This document shows, piece after piece, positions 27,101 through 36,414 of a stretch of DNA of 64,000 nucleotides. Every line of letters starts with the position of its first letter. Within the stretch, counting starts at the first letter, position 1. The DNA is from a virus. A program made the position numbers and the translations under genes. Below the pieces are notes generated by a model. It did no database searches. It had not been told where the DNA came from and saw nothing but the letters and a program-made list of their open reading frames with translations. The DNA is taken from the IMG/VR virus record IMGVR_UViG_3300009502_000024, positions 32,642 to 96,641 of that record, one strand, 5' to 3'.

Positions 27101-27136
27101 CACAAGAAATATACACAGACAAAGAAATACAAATAT

Positions 27137-30103
27137 ATGGGAGAGCCAATTAAACAATTTGAAGATGATGTGGTAGATATAAAGAAACAGTCTCTTTATG
27201 CTAGATTAAAACGACTATTTTCTACGGACGTAATTGTTCGTAATGTCGGCGGTAAGCAAATTAAGATTAAAGATACTGATAACATCATGTATGCAACGGA
27301 TCGCAATTCGTTGCGAGATAGATTTAATCGAATTCGAGCCACTTCGTATAATGCTTACTCAAGAGATTTTGCCCTGTCTTATCAGGCCGCAAGAATGGAT
27401 TTATTTCGAGATTATGATTGTGTCGGACCCGATACCATTATCCCATTGCCCGATGGTTCTCGTCCAACAATAAAAGAATTAACAGAAAAATATAAAGATA
27501 ACCCACAGGAACGTTTCTTTGTATTTTCATATGACCACGGAGGCGACTCGATTAAATTAGGAAAAGCATATCACCCAAGAATGAAAGGTCCACGTATTGG
27601 ATTTAAAGTAACATTGGATAATGGTCAATATGTAATTGGAAGTATTAAACATCCGTTCCTAATGCGAAATGGTGAATATAAAACAATCTTTGATTTGAAA
27701 GTCGGTGAGTCAGTAATGCCATTTAATATAAATGATGATAGAATTTATAAATGTGTAAATGAGACCGAAATCGGGATGTTTTTCGTGATGTCAGCGGCAT
27801 TAGAGGGAAATTATAATGTATCTCCTAAAATTGCATCCATTGAATGTATTGGAGAAATAGAAGTATATGATATGACCGTGGAAGAATATCATAATTTCGC
27901 TACTGATAGTTGTTTTGTATCAAACACAATGGATCAAGATCCCATCCTGGCATCATGTTTGGATATCGTGGCAGATGAGTGCCTTACTCTCAACGAATTA
28001 AAGGAAGTAATTGTTATTCATTCTAAAAACAACAATGTTAAGAAGATTCTTCATAATTTATATTATGATATTTTGAATATTGAAGGTAACATGTGGTCAT
28101 GGACTAGAAATTTATGTAAATACGGGGATTTCTTTTTAAAATTATATATTACTCCGGAATACGGTATTTACATGGTGGAGCCAATTTCTCCGTATAATGT
28201 TGAACGTATTGAAAATTGTGATCCCTACAACAAACGATATGTTAAGTTTCAACTTCGTCCTACGGATACTTCACAAGCCGAGATAGTAGAGAATTATGAA
28301 ATGGCACATTTTCGATTATTATCGGATAGCAATTTTCTTCCATATGGAAAGAGTTATATAGAAGGCGCAAGGCGAGTGTGGAAACAGCTTTCGTTGCTCG
28401 AAGATGCCATGTTAATTCATCGTGTTATGCGGGCACCAGAACGCCGGATTTTTAAAATTGACGTGGGAAATATTCCTCCTAATGAGGTTGATTCTTATAT
28501 GGAGAAATTAATATCCAAAGTACAGAAAGTTCCTTATATGGATGAACGAACCGGAGACTATAATCTTCGGTTTAATTTACAGAATATGGTACAAGATTTT
28601 TATTTGCCGGTTCGGGGTGGAGACAGTGGAACCGCAATCGAATCTCTTCCCGGCATGGAATGGACAGGTATTGAGGATCTAGATTACGTTAAAAACAAAA
28701 TGATGGCGGCTTTGAAAATTCCCAAGGCATTTTTAGGGTACGATGAGTCAATATCAGGGAAAAGTACTTTAGCTTGTATTGTTCCGGAAACAAAAATACC
28801 ATTATTAAATGAGAAAATTAGTACTGTAGAAGAATTAATTAAAGATTATGATGCTGGTATTAAAAACTACGTGTATGCTTTTGATGAAGCAACTAAAAAT
28901 ATTGTTCCCGGCGAGATAGAATGGGCGGGATTTACTAGAATGAACACTGATATAGTTAGAGTTCACCTTGATAATAGTAAATATATTGATTGCACACCGG
29001 ATCATCGCTTTATGTTAAGAGATGGGACATGGGTAGAAGCGCAAACCTTAACCCAAGGACAATCATTGATGTCATTATGTTTATCAGAAAATATAGAAAA
29101 CCATAAAGTAGTAAGAGTAGAGATATTGTCAGAAAAAAGAGATACTTGTGACATAACAATAAAAAAACATCATAATTTTGCAACATTGGCCGGAGTTATT
29201 ATTCATAACTCGGAAGATGTTCGTTTTGCGAGAACGATACAACGACTTCAACGTATTTTAACTTCCGAGTTAAGTAAAATTGCCATTGTTCATTTGTATG
29301 CACAAGGGTATAGGGATGAAGCATTAGTAGATTTTGAGCTTGAACTTACCAATCCAAGTACAATATTTGAGCGGGAGAAGGTTGAAATTTGGTCCGACAA
29401 AGTTGCAGTTGCAACTGATATGATGGAATCTAAACTATATTCTAAAGATTGGATTTATAAGAATATTTTCAATATGTCAGACGACGATAAGACTGTAGTT
29501 GAAGATCAGATTATTGAAGATACTAAACAGAAATATCGCCTTACATCAATTGAAGAAGAAGGTAATGATCCGGCTAAACCTGCTCAAAAAATAGGGGCGG
29601 ATGAACAAGATGGGGGAGGCGAAAGTGGAGGAGGTTCAGAGGGCGGATCGGATTTAGAAAGTTTAGGAGGCGGGCCTGAAGGCGGGGAGGGCGAAGGAGG
29701 AGGTGAACCTGGAGGCGGAGAGGGTGGAGGAGGTGAACTTGGCGGCGGGGCTCCTGGTGGGTTAAAAGAAGAAAAGGTTCAAGATCGAAGTGATAGAGAT
29801 CAAAGCGATAGGGATCAAACTGGGTTAAAACATTCGGAGGATTATCCCTTTGGAGAGGATTATGATGGCAGATTAGGGATGAAGTCCAAACCAGGTTCGG
29901 ATCGTAGAATTCAATATAAACCACGGGATGTTCAATTCGAGGGGGTTCGTATAAAACCAACAATCGATAAAGGAGTCTTAAGCAATTTAAAGGCGTTTTT
30001 AGAAAAACCACTATTGCAAGAGCAAATCGAACTAAGGGAAGAAACCGAAAAAACCGGTAAAAGAAAAACTTTACTCGATGAAGGTAATATTCGAGATGAG
30101 TAA
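27137..30103 (+). CDS. portal protein (gp20-like) with two mini-inteins
   Basis: 988 residues from the ATG at 27137. Upstream ATG 27044 overlaps terL and encodes unrelated Lys/Tyr-rich residues, so it was not chosen. The exteins give about 674 residues: an N-part (IKDTDNIMYATDRNSLRDRF), the middle gp20-like core (LASCLDIVADECL, MVEPISPYNVERI, YGKSYIEGARRVWKQL, APERRIFKIDVGNIPP), and IPKAFLGYDES followed by RFARTIQRLQRI. The C-terminal region is a Gly/Glu-rich low-complexity tract (about 29608-29765) and then a basic tail. It forms the dodecameric DNA gate at the head vertex. T4 gp20 is 524 residues; the extra length is the C-tail. Confidence 0.85.
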   Translation: MGEPIKQFEDDVVDIKKQSLYARLKRLFSTDVIVRNVGGKQIKIKDTDNIMYATDRNSLRDRFNRIRATSYNAYSRDFALSYQAARMDLFRDYDCVGPDTIIPLPDGSRPTIKELTEKYKDNPQERFFVFSYDHGGDSIKLGKAYHPRMKGPRIGFKVTLDNGQYVIGSIKHPFLMRNGEYKTIFDLKVGESVMPFNINDDRIYKCVNETEIGMFFVMSAALEGNYNVSPKIASIECIGEIEVYDMTVEEYHNFATDSCFVSNTMDQDPILASCLDIVADECLTLNELKEVIVIHSKNNNVKKILHNLYYDILNIEGNMWSWTRNLCKYGDFFLKLYITPEYGIYMVEPISPYNVERIENCDPYNKRYVKFQLRPTDTSQAEIVENYEMAHFRLLSDSNFLPYGKSYIEGARRVWKQLSLLEDAMLIHRVMRAPERRIFKIDVGNIPPNEVDSYMEKLISKVQKVPYMDERTGDYNLRFNLQNMVQDFYLPVRGGDSGTAIESLPGMEWTGIEDLDYVKNKMMAALKIPKAFLGYDESISGKSTLACIVPETKIPLLNEKISTVEELIKDYDAGIKNYVYAFDEATKNIVPGEIEWAGFTRMNTDIVRVHLDNSKYIDCTPDHRFMLRDGTWVEAQTLTQGQSLMSLCLSENIENHKVVRVEILSEKRDTCDITIKKHHNFATLAGVIIHNSEDVRFARTIQRLQRILTSELSKIAIVHLYAQGYRDEALVDFELELTNPSTIFEREKVEIWSDKVAVATDMMESKLYSKDWIYKNIFNMSDDDKTVVEDQIIEDTKQKYRLTSIEEEGNDPAKPAQKIGADEQDGGGESGGGSEGGSDLESLGGGPEGGEGEGGGEPGGGEGGGGELGGGAPGGLKEEKVQDRSDRDQSDRDQTGLKHSEDYPFGEDYDGRLGMKSKPGSDRRIQYKPRDVQFEGVRIKPTIDKGVLSNLKAFLEKPLLQEQIELREETEKTGKRKTLLDEGNIRDE
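27419..27925 (+). other. portal mini-intein A
   Basis: 169 residues from CVGPDTIIPLPDG to SCFVSN, followed by Thr. Block B is YVIGSIKHPFLMRNGE; blocks F and G are VYDMTVEEYHNFATDS and FVSN. No LAGLIDADG motifs, so it has lost or never had an endonuclease domain. Confidence 0.85.
28775..29209 (+). other. portal mini-intein B
   Basis: 145 residues from CIVPETKIPLLNEK to VIIHN, followed by Ser. Block B is YIDCTPDHRFMLRDG; block F is CDITIKKHHNFATL. No endonuclease motifs. It interrupts the conserved segment after IPKAFLGYDES. Confidence 0.85.
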
Positions 30104-30114
30104 TCAAAGTTATA

Positions 30115-30152
30115 ATAAATATACTCTTTTCAATGAGAAAGAGTATATTTAT
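30115..30152. promoter_or_regulatory. 15-bp perfect stem-loop containing the ATATTTATA motif
   Basis: The arm at 30115-30129 pairs perfectly with AAAGAGTATATTTAT at 30138-30152 across an 8-nt loop. No T-run follows, so a classic terminator is unlikely. The right arm holds the ATATTTATA nonamer (30145-30153) 19 nt before the next start. It could be an RNA-processing site or an operator. Confidence 0.5.
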
Positions 30153-30172
30153 AATTAAGTCAAAATACTACT

Positions 30173-31078
30173 ATGCAGATCCAGAAGAAAAAGCGGCATT
30201 CTAAGTTTAAAAATACTGGCATTCTCTTTGAACTATTGACACAGCAGTTAACCGCCGATATTGTCGGCGGTAAATCTGAGTCTAATGCAAAGAATTTGTT
30301 ATTCAAGTATTTTAAAGAAAACACAGAATTAAGTCAAGAATGGAAGCTATATAGCACTCTTTTGACGCATAAACTCAAAAATGAGGCACAGGCAGAACGA
30401 ATGCTTAGTATTATCCTAGAAGCTCGAAAGAAACTTAGTAATAAAAAATTAAACCAAGAAAAATACGAATTAATAAAAGAAATAAAAGAAACCTATCCTT
30501 TGGATGACTTACTTAAAGCGCCGGTTCGAAATTATCGCATATTAGCATCCATTTATAAAATCTTCGAAGATAATATTTCCCGAAATATTAAATTCAATAT
30601 CAATGAAGTATTTCAAGCTAAAACCTGTATAATAGAACATGTCATCGATAAACCAAAATCGATAATTAAAGAAACCGAAGATGAACAACTTCTTAATACG
30701 TATAAACAACAATCTTCGGAAACTCGTCTTCTTGCATATGAATTTTTACTTGAAAAACTTAATGCAAAATACCATACTTTATTGGACGATGACCAAAAAA
30801 CAGTTTTACGTGAATATATTTATAATATAGCTAATACTAATTCTCTGGGAAATTTCATTAAAATCAAGGGGATAGAAGTAAAAACACAGTTGACTGAAAT
30901 TGTTAAAAAGATTGAAGATAATGTTGCCCGAATTAAAGTAAATGAAGTAATTCATCAATTAAATAAAATAAGTCCGGAATCTTCTAAAGTGCGTGATAGT
31001 CAGATTATGGTACTGCTTTTATCCTATGAACTTTTAAAAGAAGTTCGCAAACAATTGGGAATAACTTTACATGGATAA
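30173..31078 (+). CDS. hypothetical protein between portal and prohead protease
   Basis: 301 residues, almost all helix-forming, rich in Lys, Glu and Leu, with no membrane segment or recognised motif. It begins basic (QIQKKKRHSKF). It overlaps the next gene by 8 nt. Position between portal and protease in a head operon suggests an assembly or scaffold-associated role, which is inference only. Confidence 0.55.
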   Translation: MQIQKKKRHSKFKNTGILFELLTQQLTADIVGGKSESNAKNLLFKYFKENTELSQEWKLYSTLLTHKLKNEAQAERMLSIILEARKKLSNKKLNQEKYELIKEIKETYPLDDLLKAPVRNYRILASIYKIFEDNISRNIKFNINEVFQAKTCIIEHVIDKPKSIIKETEDEQLLNTYKQQSSETRLLAYEFLLEKLNAKYHTLLDDDQKTVLREYIYNIANTNSLGNFIKIKGIEVKTQLTEIVKKIEDNVARIKVNEVIHQLNKISPESSKVRDSQIMVLLLSYELLKEVRKQLGITLHG

Positions 31079-31409
31079 AATAAAATTTCAAAGTTTAGTT
31101 CGGGAATGTATTAATGAATATTCTTCCCCAAAAGAGACAATTACTAAAACAGAGCTTAAAACGGTCATCAAAGAAACTATTCGAACCATTTTAAATGAAA
31201 TGGCAAATAAAGCGGAGGAAGAGGAAATTTTAGATGAAATGACTACAACGTCGGCGGTTGGTCCTATCAGTCTTCCCGGTAATGTCAGAGGAGGATGGGT
31301 ATCGGGTAGAGGCGGCAGTCATCGAGGAGTAGCCGGATCTGCTGCTCTTGGATATGAACTTACCTCGATTGGTAAGAAAGATATGAAACGTAAACAAGAC
31401 CCGGTGTAA
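31071..31409 (+). CDS. hypothetical small head-operon protein
   Basis: 112 residues. The N-terminal half is a charged helix (SLVRECINEYSS, VIKETIRTILNEMANK) and the C-terminal half is Gly-rich (GGWVSGRGGSHRGVAGS). The start resembles other proteins of this phage that begin with a Lys-rich helix and L-x-x-E. Function unknown. Confidence 0.5.
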   Translation: MDKIKFQSLVRECINEYSSPKETITKTELKTVIKETIRTILNEMANKAEEEEILDEMTTTSAVGPISLPGNVRGGWVSGRGGSHRGVAGSAALGYELTSIGKKDMKRKQDPV

Positions 31410-31414
31410 ATTAT

Positions 31415-31729
31415 ATGAAGAAAAAATTATTTGAAAGTTTAGGTGGTAATCAATTTAAAATAGCATCGCCACAACCAATGGGAATGATGGATGAGGTTTC
31501 CAGTGAACCCGCCACAGTTTCTTTAATCCGAGAAATAAGCAAGCTTTCCGGAGATGTAGCAAAATTACAGGAATTGCTCGAAGCCAGACAGCATACTGCG
31601 CCTCTAGCAGATAATTTCATTCAGTATTATATTGGAGAAATAACAAAGATAGATAAATTGATTTTGAAGGCTATCAATGATGTCGATGACCAGAAATCTA
31701 CAAATGATGATTCGCTGCCGCCCGTCTAA
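31415..31729 (+). CDS. hypothetical small head-operon protein
   Basis: 104 residues, mainly helical with a short coiled-coil-like stretch (LIREISKLSGDVAKLQELLE). It begins KKKLFESLGG, which contains an L-F-E site of the T4 prohead-protease type. It lies 5 nt after its neighbour and 74 nt before the protease gene. A capsid-internal or core protein is possible but unproved. Confidence 0.45.
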   Translation: MKKKLFESLGGNQFKIASPQPMGMMDEVSSEPATVSLIREISKLSGDVAKLQELLEARQHTAPLADNFIQYYIGEITKIDKLILKAINDVDDQKSTNDDSLPPV

Positions 31730-31803
31730 TTGATGACAAAAATAAAAAGTAGATTTTAAAATAAAACTTAGTCGCATAATTGAACAGCAGAACAGTCAAC
31801 CGT

Positions 31804-32883
31804 ATGAATGAACGAAAATTATTAGTAGAAGTCCAGACTTTCAGTGCCAATCCGAGAATGCTTCGGGAATCACTCGAAAAGCCGAATGCCCCATTTCGAG
31901 TCGAAGGTGTTTTACAACGGGCAGAAGTTCAAAACCAAAACGGTAGAGTATATCCAAAACAAGTCTTAATGCGAGAAGCACAAAAATATGCCGATACGTT
32001 TATTCGTGAAAGACGGGCGCTCGGTGAACTCGACCATCCAGACTCCTGTCTAACGCAATCAGGTCAAATTCTGACCAAGAATGGTTGGAAATATATTAAA
32101 GACATTGCGGACAATGAAGAGGTATTAACATTAAATCTTACTACTAATAAACCGGAGTATAACACAATAAATAAAAAGATAGACAGTGCATATAAAGGAA
32201 AGATGTATCATATTAAAGGAAAAAATATAGATACCACCGTTACTCCAAACCATCGATTTGTTATTGAAGATAGATATGGCAAGTTAATGCTTAAAACTGC
32301 CGCAGAATTATATGATTTAAATAAGAGTGTTAATACTCATTTAAAAATTCCGAAACTTAATGACTCCAATTATATTCACATAGACAATAGATTCATTGAT
32401 ATCAAAGAGATTGATTATGATGACAGAATTTATTGTGTATCCGTTTCAAATGAAACATTTTATTGTAGGGACAATAATAAATGTTTTTGGTCTGGAAATA
32501 GTGTAGTTAATTTAAAAAACGTTTCCCATAATGTTATCGGTATCCATTGGAGCGGTAATGATCTCATCGGCACAGTCGAGGTATTAACAACCCCCAGCGG
32601 TAACATTCTTCGTGAATTATTTCGTAATGGTATTAATGTAGGTATCTCATCCCGTGCCCTCGGTTCACTAAATAAAATTTCAGAAAGCACCTCGGTTGTA
32701 GGTGAAGACCTAGAACTAATCGCTTTTGATTTCGTCAGCAATCCCAGCACAGCAGGGGCATTTATGTTTATGAAAGATCAAAATTCATTACATGAAGGCG
32801 TTCAAAAAGCACAAAATCCGGTGAATAACAAGTGGGAATCGATAAATAAGATCGTTCGGGACATTCTTTCCAACATCGGTTAA
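31804..32883 (+). CDS. prohead protease (gp21-like) with a mini-intein
   Basis: 359 residues from the ATG at 31804; a TTG 24 nt upstream is less likely. Exteins total about 208 residues, close to T4 gp21 (212). The catalytic His lies in GELDHPDS and the catalytic Ser in VGISSRALG, with VSHNVIGIHW between them and FDFVSNPS later. This serine protease cleaves scaffold, capsid and internal proteins during head maturation. The intein sits directly behind the His motif, at DS-C, so unspliced enzyme should be inactive. Confidence 0.85.
   Translation: MNERKLLVEVQTFSANPRMLRESLEKPNAPFRVEGVLQRAEVQNQNGRVYPKQVLMREAQKYADTFIRERRALGELDHPDSCLTQSGQILTKNGWKYIKDIADNEEVLTLNLTTNKPEYNTINKKIDSAYKGKMYHIKGKNIDTTVTPNHRFVIEDRYGKLMLKTAAELYDLNKSVNTHLKIPKLNDSNYIHIDNRFIDIKEIDYDDRIYCVSVSNETFYCRDNNKCFWSGNSVVNLKNVSHNVIGIHWSGNDLIGTVEVLTTPSGNILRELFRNGINVGISSRALGSLNKISESTSVVGEDLELIAFDFVSNPSTAGAFMFMKDQNSLHEGVQKAQNPVNNKWESINKIVRDILSNIG
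32047..32499 (+). other. mini-intein in the prohead protease
   Basis: 151 residues from CLTQSGQILTKNG to CFWSGN, followed by Ser. Block B is IDTTVTPNHRFVIED; block F is RIYCVSVSNETFYCRDN. No homing endonuclease motifs. Spliced exteins read HPDS-SVVNLKNVSH. Confidence 0.85.
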
Positions 32884-32915
32884 ATTACCTCCAAAAAAAT
32901 AAATCTCCAAAAAGA

Positions 32916-32944
32916 TTGACATTATATCTTTATTGTAGTATGTA
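32916..32944 (+). promoter_or_regulatory. sigma70-like promoter of the endonuclease gene
   Basis: TTGACA at 32916-32921, a 17-nt spacer and TATGTA at 32939-32944. It lies 33 nt before the endonuclease start, in a short intergenic gap after the protease gene. The element thus seems to carry its own early-type promoter. Confidence 0.6.
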
Positions 32945-32977
32945 ATTATACAACAAAGTCAAATGTAATAATGTCTT

Positions 32978-34672
32978 ATGAATGAATTAAAAGATTGGGT
33001 TATCGATAATCTTCTGGGTAAAACCAAAAAAATAATAGCTAAAAAAACGGATGAGAGTTGGTTTTTAGAAAACGGATTTTTGGAGAAGTATCATCAAATA
33101 ATAAATACTACTTCATTTCTTTTTAATAATCCATCCATGTCACAACGGGTATGGCATATTATAAATGATAAACCAGCGGCGAATAAATGTAACAATCCAG
33201 AATGCAACAATTCCACTACTTTTTTATCATTTATCAGAGGATATTTGGGAACATGTTGTAATCGATGTGCTCAAAAAGTTCCAGAGACATGTGAAAAGAT
33301 CAGAGCAACGAATATGAAGAAATATGGACACGCATATGGACTTCAAAGTTCGGAAGTAAAAGAAAAACGAGTTTCTACCTGTTTAGAAAAATACGGAGTG
33401 GATAATGTATCAAAATTAGACATTATAAGTGCGAGGAAAAAAGAAACTTGTCTAAAAAATTATGGGGTGTCTTGGATATTGCAGGATACTGACCGAATTC
33501 AGCATGGGGTTATGAAAAAATATGGAGTTGATAATGTACAAAAATCCGCTGAGGTTCAATTAAAAACGACGATAACACGTCGCAGTGCATTTTACGATTC
33601 ATTGTTTTCCACGTTACGATTAAATGAGCGTGCGGTTCCCCTGTTTACGAAAGATGCATATATAAATGGAGGGTACTATGAAAAATATAAGTTTAAATGT
33701 AAAAAATGTTCCACTATATTTGAAGATTGTTTAGAAGATGGGGATATTCCACGATGCACCGACTGTTATAAGGGATCGTCTACGTTTGAAAAAGAAGTTA
33801 CGGAATATATAAAATTAATATTGGGGACATCAGTAACAATAATCGAGAATGACAAAAAAACTCTTTCGGGAAATTATGAACTGGATATTTTATTACCTTC
33901 TATAAACATTGCAATAGAATGCAATGGTCTTTTTTGGCATGGTGAGATGGGTGGAAATAAGTTAAGGAAATATCATCTTCAAAAGACTATTGAGTGCGAA
34001 AAGAAGAATATTCAACTTATTCATATATTTGAAGATGAATGGATAAATCATTCCGATATAGTTAAGATAAAACTTTCGCATCTTTTGAAACAAACAAAAT
34101 TAGAGACTATTTATGCAAGAAAATGTATAATAAAAGAAATTTCTTCTACTGAAAAAAATATATTTTTAAACACTTATCATATTCAAGGACAGGATACTAG
34201 TTCCATAAAAACCGGACTTTTTTATATGGATAAATTGGTAGGAGTTATGACATTTGGTCATAAAAGGATATTCATGAATCATAAACAAGACAATAAATCT
34301 GAATTTGAATTAATTCGATATGCAAGCTCATCACATGTTATTGGAGGGGCCGGAAAACTCCTTAACTATTTTATAAAGAAATATACTCCCACTAAAATAA
34401 TATCATATGCGGATAGAAGATGGACATTTTATAAAAACAATTTGTATGAAAAATTGGGATTCGAAAAAGTGTCAGATGGAACTCCGAATTATTGGTATTT
34501 CGGACGAGGAAAGGAATACAAAAGATATCATCGATTTGGGTTTAGAAAAAATGTTTTAGCGGCTCGATTGAAAATATTTGATTCTAATTTATCCGAATGG
34601 GAGAATATGAAAAATAACGAATGGGATAGAATTTGGGATTGTGGCAATTTAAAATATGTAATGACTTTTTGA
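32978..34672 (+). CDS. Vsr-like repeat homing endonuclease (4 repeats)
   Basis: 564 residues. Order: N-terminal zinc module (KCNNPECNNS...CCNRC), four K-Y-G-V repeats, a second zinc module (KCKKCSTIF...RCTDC), a Vsr/PD-(D/E)xK nuclease (YELDILLPSINIAIECNGLF, HIFEDEW), then a C-terminal domain with FGHKRIF, YADRRW and RIWDCGNLKY. Paralogues lie at 48312-49985 and 62054-63565. It stands alone between protease and the next head-region gene, with its own promoter, so it is a free-standing homing gene. Confidence 0.75.
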   Translation: MNELKDWVIDNLLGKTKKIIAKKTDESWFLENGFLEKYHQIINTTSFLFNNPSMSQRVWHIINDKPAANKCNNPECNNSTTFLSFIRGYLGTCCNRCAQKVPETCEKIRATNMKKYGHAYGLQSSEVKEKRVSTCLEKYGVDNVSKLDIISARKKETCLKNYGVSWILQDTDRIQHGVMKKYGVDNVQKSAEVQLKTTITRRSAFYDSLFSTLRLNERAVPLFTKDAYINGGYYEKYKFKCKKCSTIFEDCLEDGDIPRCTDCYKGSSTFEKEVTEYIKLILGTSVTIIENDKKTLSGNYELDILLPSINIAIECNGLFWHGEMGGNKLRKYHLQKTIECEKKNIQLIHIFEDEWINHSDIVKIKLSHLLKQTKLETIYARKCIIKEISSTEKNIFLNTYHIQGQDTSSIKTGLFYMDKLVGVMTFGHKRIFMNHKQDNKSEFELIRYASSSHVIGGAGKLLNYFIKKYTPTKIISYADRRWTFYKNNLYEKLGFEKVSDGTPNYWYFGRGKEYKRYHRFGFRKNVLAARLKIFDSNLSEWENMKNNEWDRIWDCGNLKYVMTF

Positions 34673-34675
34673 ATC

Positions 34676-34684
34676 ATATTTATA
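34676..34684 (+). promoter_or_regulatory. ATATTTATA motif 4 nt before a start codon
   Basis: Exact nonamer separated by only TTAT from the ATG at 34689. If it is a -10 box, transcription would begin at or after the start codon region, suggesting a leaderless mRNA or a start at a later codon. Confidence 0.45.
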
Positions 34685-34688
34685 TTAT

Positions 34689-35159
34689 ATGAAAAAACAA
34701 TATCTAAAACAACTCATTCAAGAATGTGTTAATATTCTAGTCACCGAAAATTTCTTAACGGAAGATGGCGGAGCCGCAGGCGGCGGACAAGGTGGTTCTG
34801 GCGCACCGGGAACGGGAACGGGGAATGTAACTGCTAATGTGGATCCTATCCGAACTCCAAAAGCGTTCGACCATCCGAGAGACATTAAAGCGGAAGGACA
34901 GGAAGAACCACCGTTATACGTCGAATATATTGGAAAAATGCAGGGCGAAGAACCGTTTGTAATGGGAGGTCGGCGATATGAATATGTGTGGGCCAAGTAT
35001 CCATCGGGGAAAAAAGACATCGGGGTTTATGTTTTTGGTCAAGATATGGTTGTTGCATATGATGTATTTCGAAAATGGTATAATATTAATGAATCTTTCA
35101 GTCCCGGTCCTCCAATAAAACCAATCAAGTTTAGCGAACTTGTTAAAAAAATAAAATAA
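34689..35159 (+). CDS. hypothetical protein with Lys-rich L-I-Q-E N-terminus
   Basis: 156 residues. It starts MKKQYLKQLIQECVN, then a Gly-rich linker (about 28-48) and a globular C-terminal part (YVEYIGKMQGEEPFVMGG, YEYVWAKYPSGKKDIGVYVF). The N-terminal helix ending in I-Q-E followed by a small residue resembles a capsid-targeting peptide with a prohead-protease site. Function otherwise unknown. Confidence 0.5.
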   Translation: MKKQYLKQLIQECVNILVTENFLTEDGGAAGGGQGGSGAPGTGTGNVTANVDPIRTPKAFDHPRDIKAEGQEEPPLYVEYIGKMQGEEPFVMGGRRYEYVWAKYPSGKKDIGVYVFGQDMVVAYDVFRKWYNINESFSPGPPIKPIKFSELVKKIK

Positions 35160-35196
35160 GTTGCTTTTCTGTATTTTTGGTATAGCCTACGTCAAA

Positions 35197-36153
35197 ATGC
35201 AAAAACAGTTACAATATAAAGACATTATTCTTCGTCCTAACAAGTCTAACGTAAATAGTAGAAATATGTGCGATATTTCCACATATATTGGAACAAAAAA
35301 ATACGCATCTCCGGTATGTTGCGCCAATATGCAGTCTCTCCTAACACCCGAGATATGTAAAATATTTGATGATCGGAATTGGTTTTATGTTTACCACCGG
35401 ATTAATGGAGTGTCGGATGTTGAAAATTTTGTAAAAACCGCCAATATAGAAAAATGGAAAACTGTATCTATATCAATTGGAATAGGAGATGAATGGTGTA
35501 ATCTTATTAATCGGCTGAACATAGAGGGGTTGACAGTTGATAGTTTTACAATTGATGTAGCATTATCTCATAATAATAATATCATAGTCACCATTAATAA
35601 AGTTAAAGAGAAATATCCAAATGCGTATCTCACAGTTGGAAATGGATGCACTCCCGAGTGGATTAACTGGTTAGAAGATTTTGGAGTAAATTGTGCAAAA
35701 ATCGGAATAGGCACCTCTGCCAGTTGTAGAACTCGTCAATATACTGGATTTGGATCAACAACGGTATCTTCGTTATTGGAATGCGTAGATGCCGCAAAAA
35801 CAATTGATATTATGAGTGATGGGGGGCTGACAATAGATAAAAATGGAGAAGTGTGGATTGGGGATGTAAACAAAGCATTATCGCTTGGAGCCGATTTTGT
35901 AATGTCCGGAGCATTATTTTCTAAATGTTTAAATTCTCCCGCCATTATAAATGGATATTATGGAAATGCATCGGAGAAAGCAAAAGGCAATAAGACTCAT
36001 ATTGAAGGAGTAACAATAAAAATAGAAACAAATGGACTAACAATTTCCGAAATGTGTGATTTAATAGAAGACAGCATTCGAAGTGGAATCTCATATAGTG
36101 GCGGAACTACGTTGGCGGCGTTTAAAACTGTAAAATGGAATATTGTTTTTTAG
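35197..36153 (+). CDS. GMP reductase / IMP dehydrogenase-like enzyme
   Basis: 318 residues from the ATG at 35197. A TIM-barrel IMPDH/GMPR pattern is visible: YKDIILRPNKS at the start, SPVCCANMQS, the loop KIGIGTSASCRTRQYTGFG with the catalytic Cys, IMSDGGL, DFVMSGALFS and a late KAKG...EG segment. No CBS domains are inserted, which favours GMP reductase (GMP to IMP with NADPH) over IMP dehydrogenase. It would shift the host purine pool during infection. The exact reaction cannot be fixed from sequence. Confidence 0.7.
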   Translation: MQKQLQYKDIILRPNKSNVNSRNMCDISTYIGTKKYASPVCCANMQSLLTPEICKIFDDRNWFYVYHRINGVSDVENFVKTANIEKWKTVSISIGIGDEWCNLINRLNIEGLTVDSFTIDVALSHNNNIIVTINKVKEKYPNAYLTVGNGCTPEWINWLEDFGVNCAKIGIGTSASCRTRQYTGFGSTTVSSLLECVDAAKTIDIMSDGGLTIDKNGEVWIGDVNKALSLGADFVMSGALFSKCLNSPAIINGYYGNASEKAKGNKTHIEGVTIKIETNGLTISEMCDLIEDSIRSGISYSGGTTLAAFKTVKWNIVF

Positions 36154-36154
36154 T

Positions 36155-36163
36155 TATAAATAA
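36155..36163. promoter_or_regulatory. TATAAATAA motif (T4 late-promoter-like)
   Basis: The plus strand reads TATAAATAA 5 nt before the ATG at 36169. This is the T4 late-box orientation, the reverse of the ATATTTATA copies elsewhere. Confidence 0.3.
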
Positions 36164-36168
36164 CAAAT

Positions 36169-36414
36169 ATGTATTATAAAATATCAGGACAGTCGAAATC
36201 GACATCGAAATGGCAAGATATCGGAACATTTGCAGATAAAAAATTTGCACTTAAAAAATTTAAAGAATATTCTACGCAATATCCCAATTGCTGGTGGAAA
36301 GTAATTGGCATAAAAGAAGTGATTAAAGAGATTATAATTGCGGATTCTAAAACGAAAAATGGAAAAAAGAATACTTCCAAGATATATCGATCTGAAAAAC
36401 GTGCCGTTGCTTGA
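36169..36414 (+). CDS. hypothetical small protein
   Basis: 81 residues, basic. YYKISGQSKSTSKWQDIGTF and FALKKFKEYS suggest a small globular domain; no family is recognised. It overlaps the 5' part of the gene split by IS607 by 56 nt. Confidence 0.45.
   Translation: MYYKISGQSKSTSKWQDIGTFADKKFALKKFKEYSTQYPNCWWKVIGIKEVIKEIIIADSKTKNGKKNTSKIYRSEKRAVA

Noticed and set aside
27044-27136. Portal start at the upstream ATG 27044
   Set aside because: It would overlap terL by 43 nt and add a Lys/Tyr-rich stretch unlike a portal start; ATG 27137 follows a promoter-like motif and gives a typical N-terminus.
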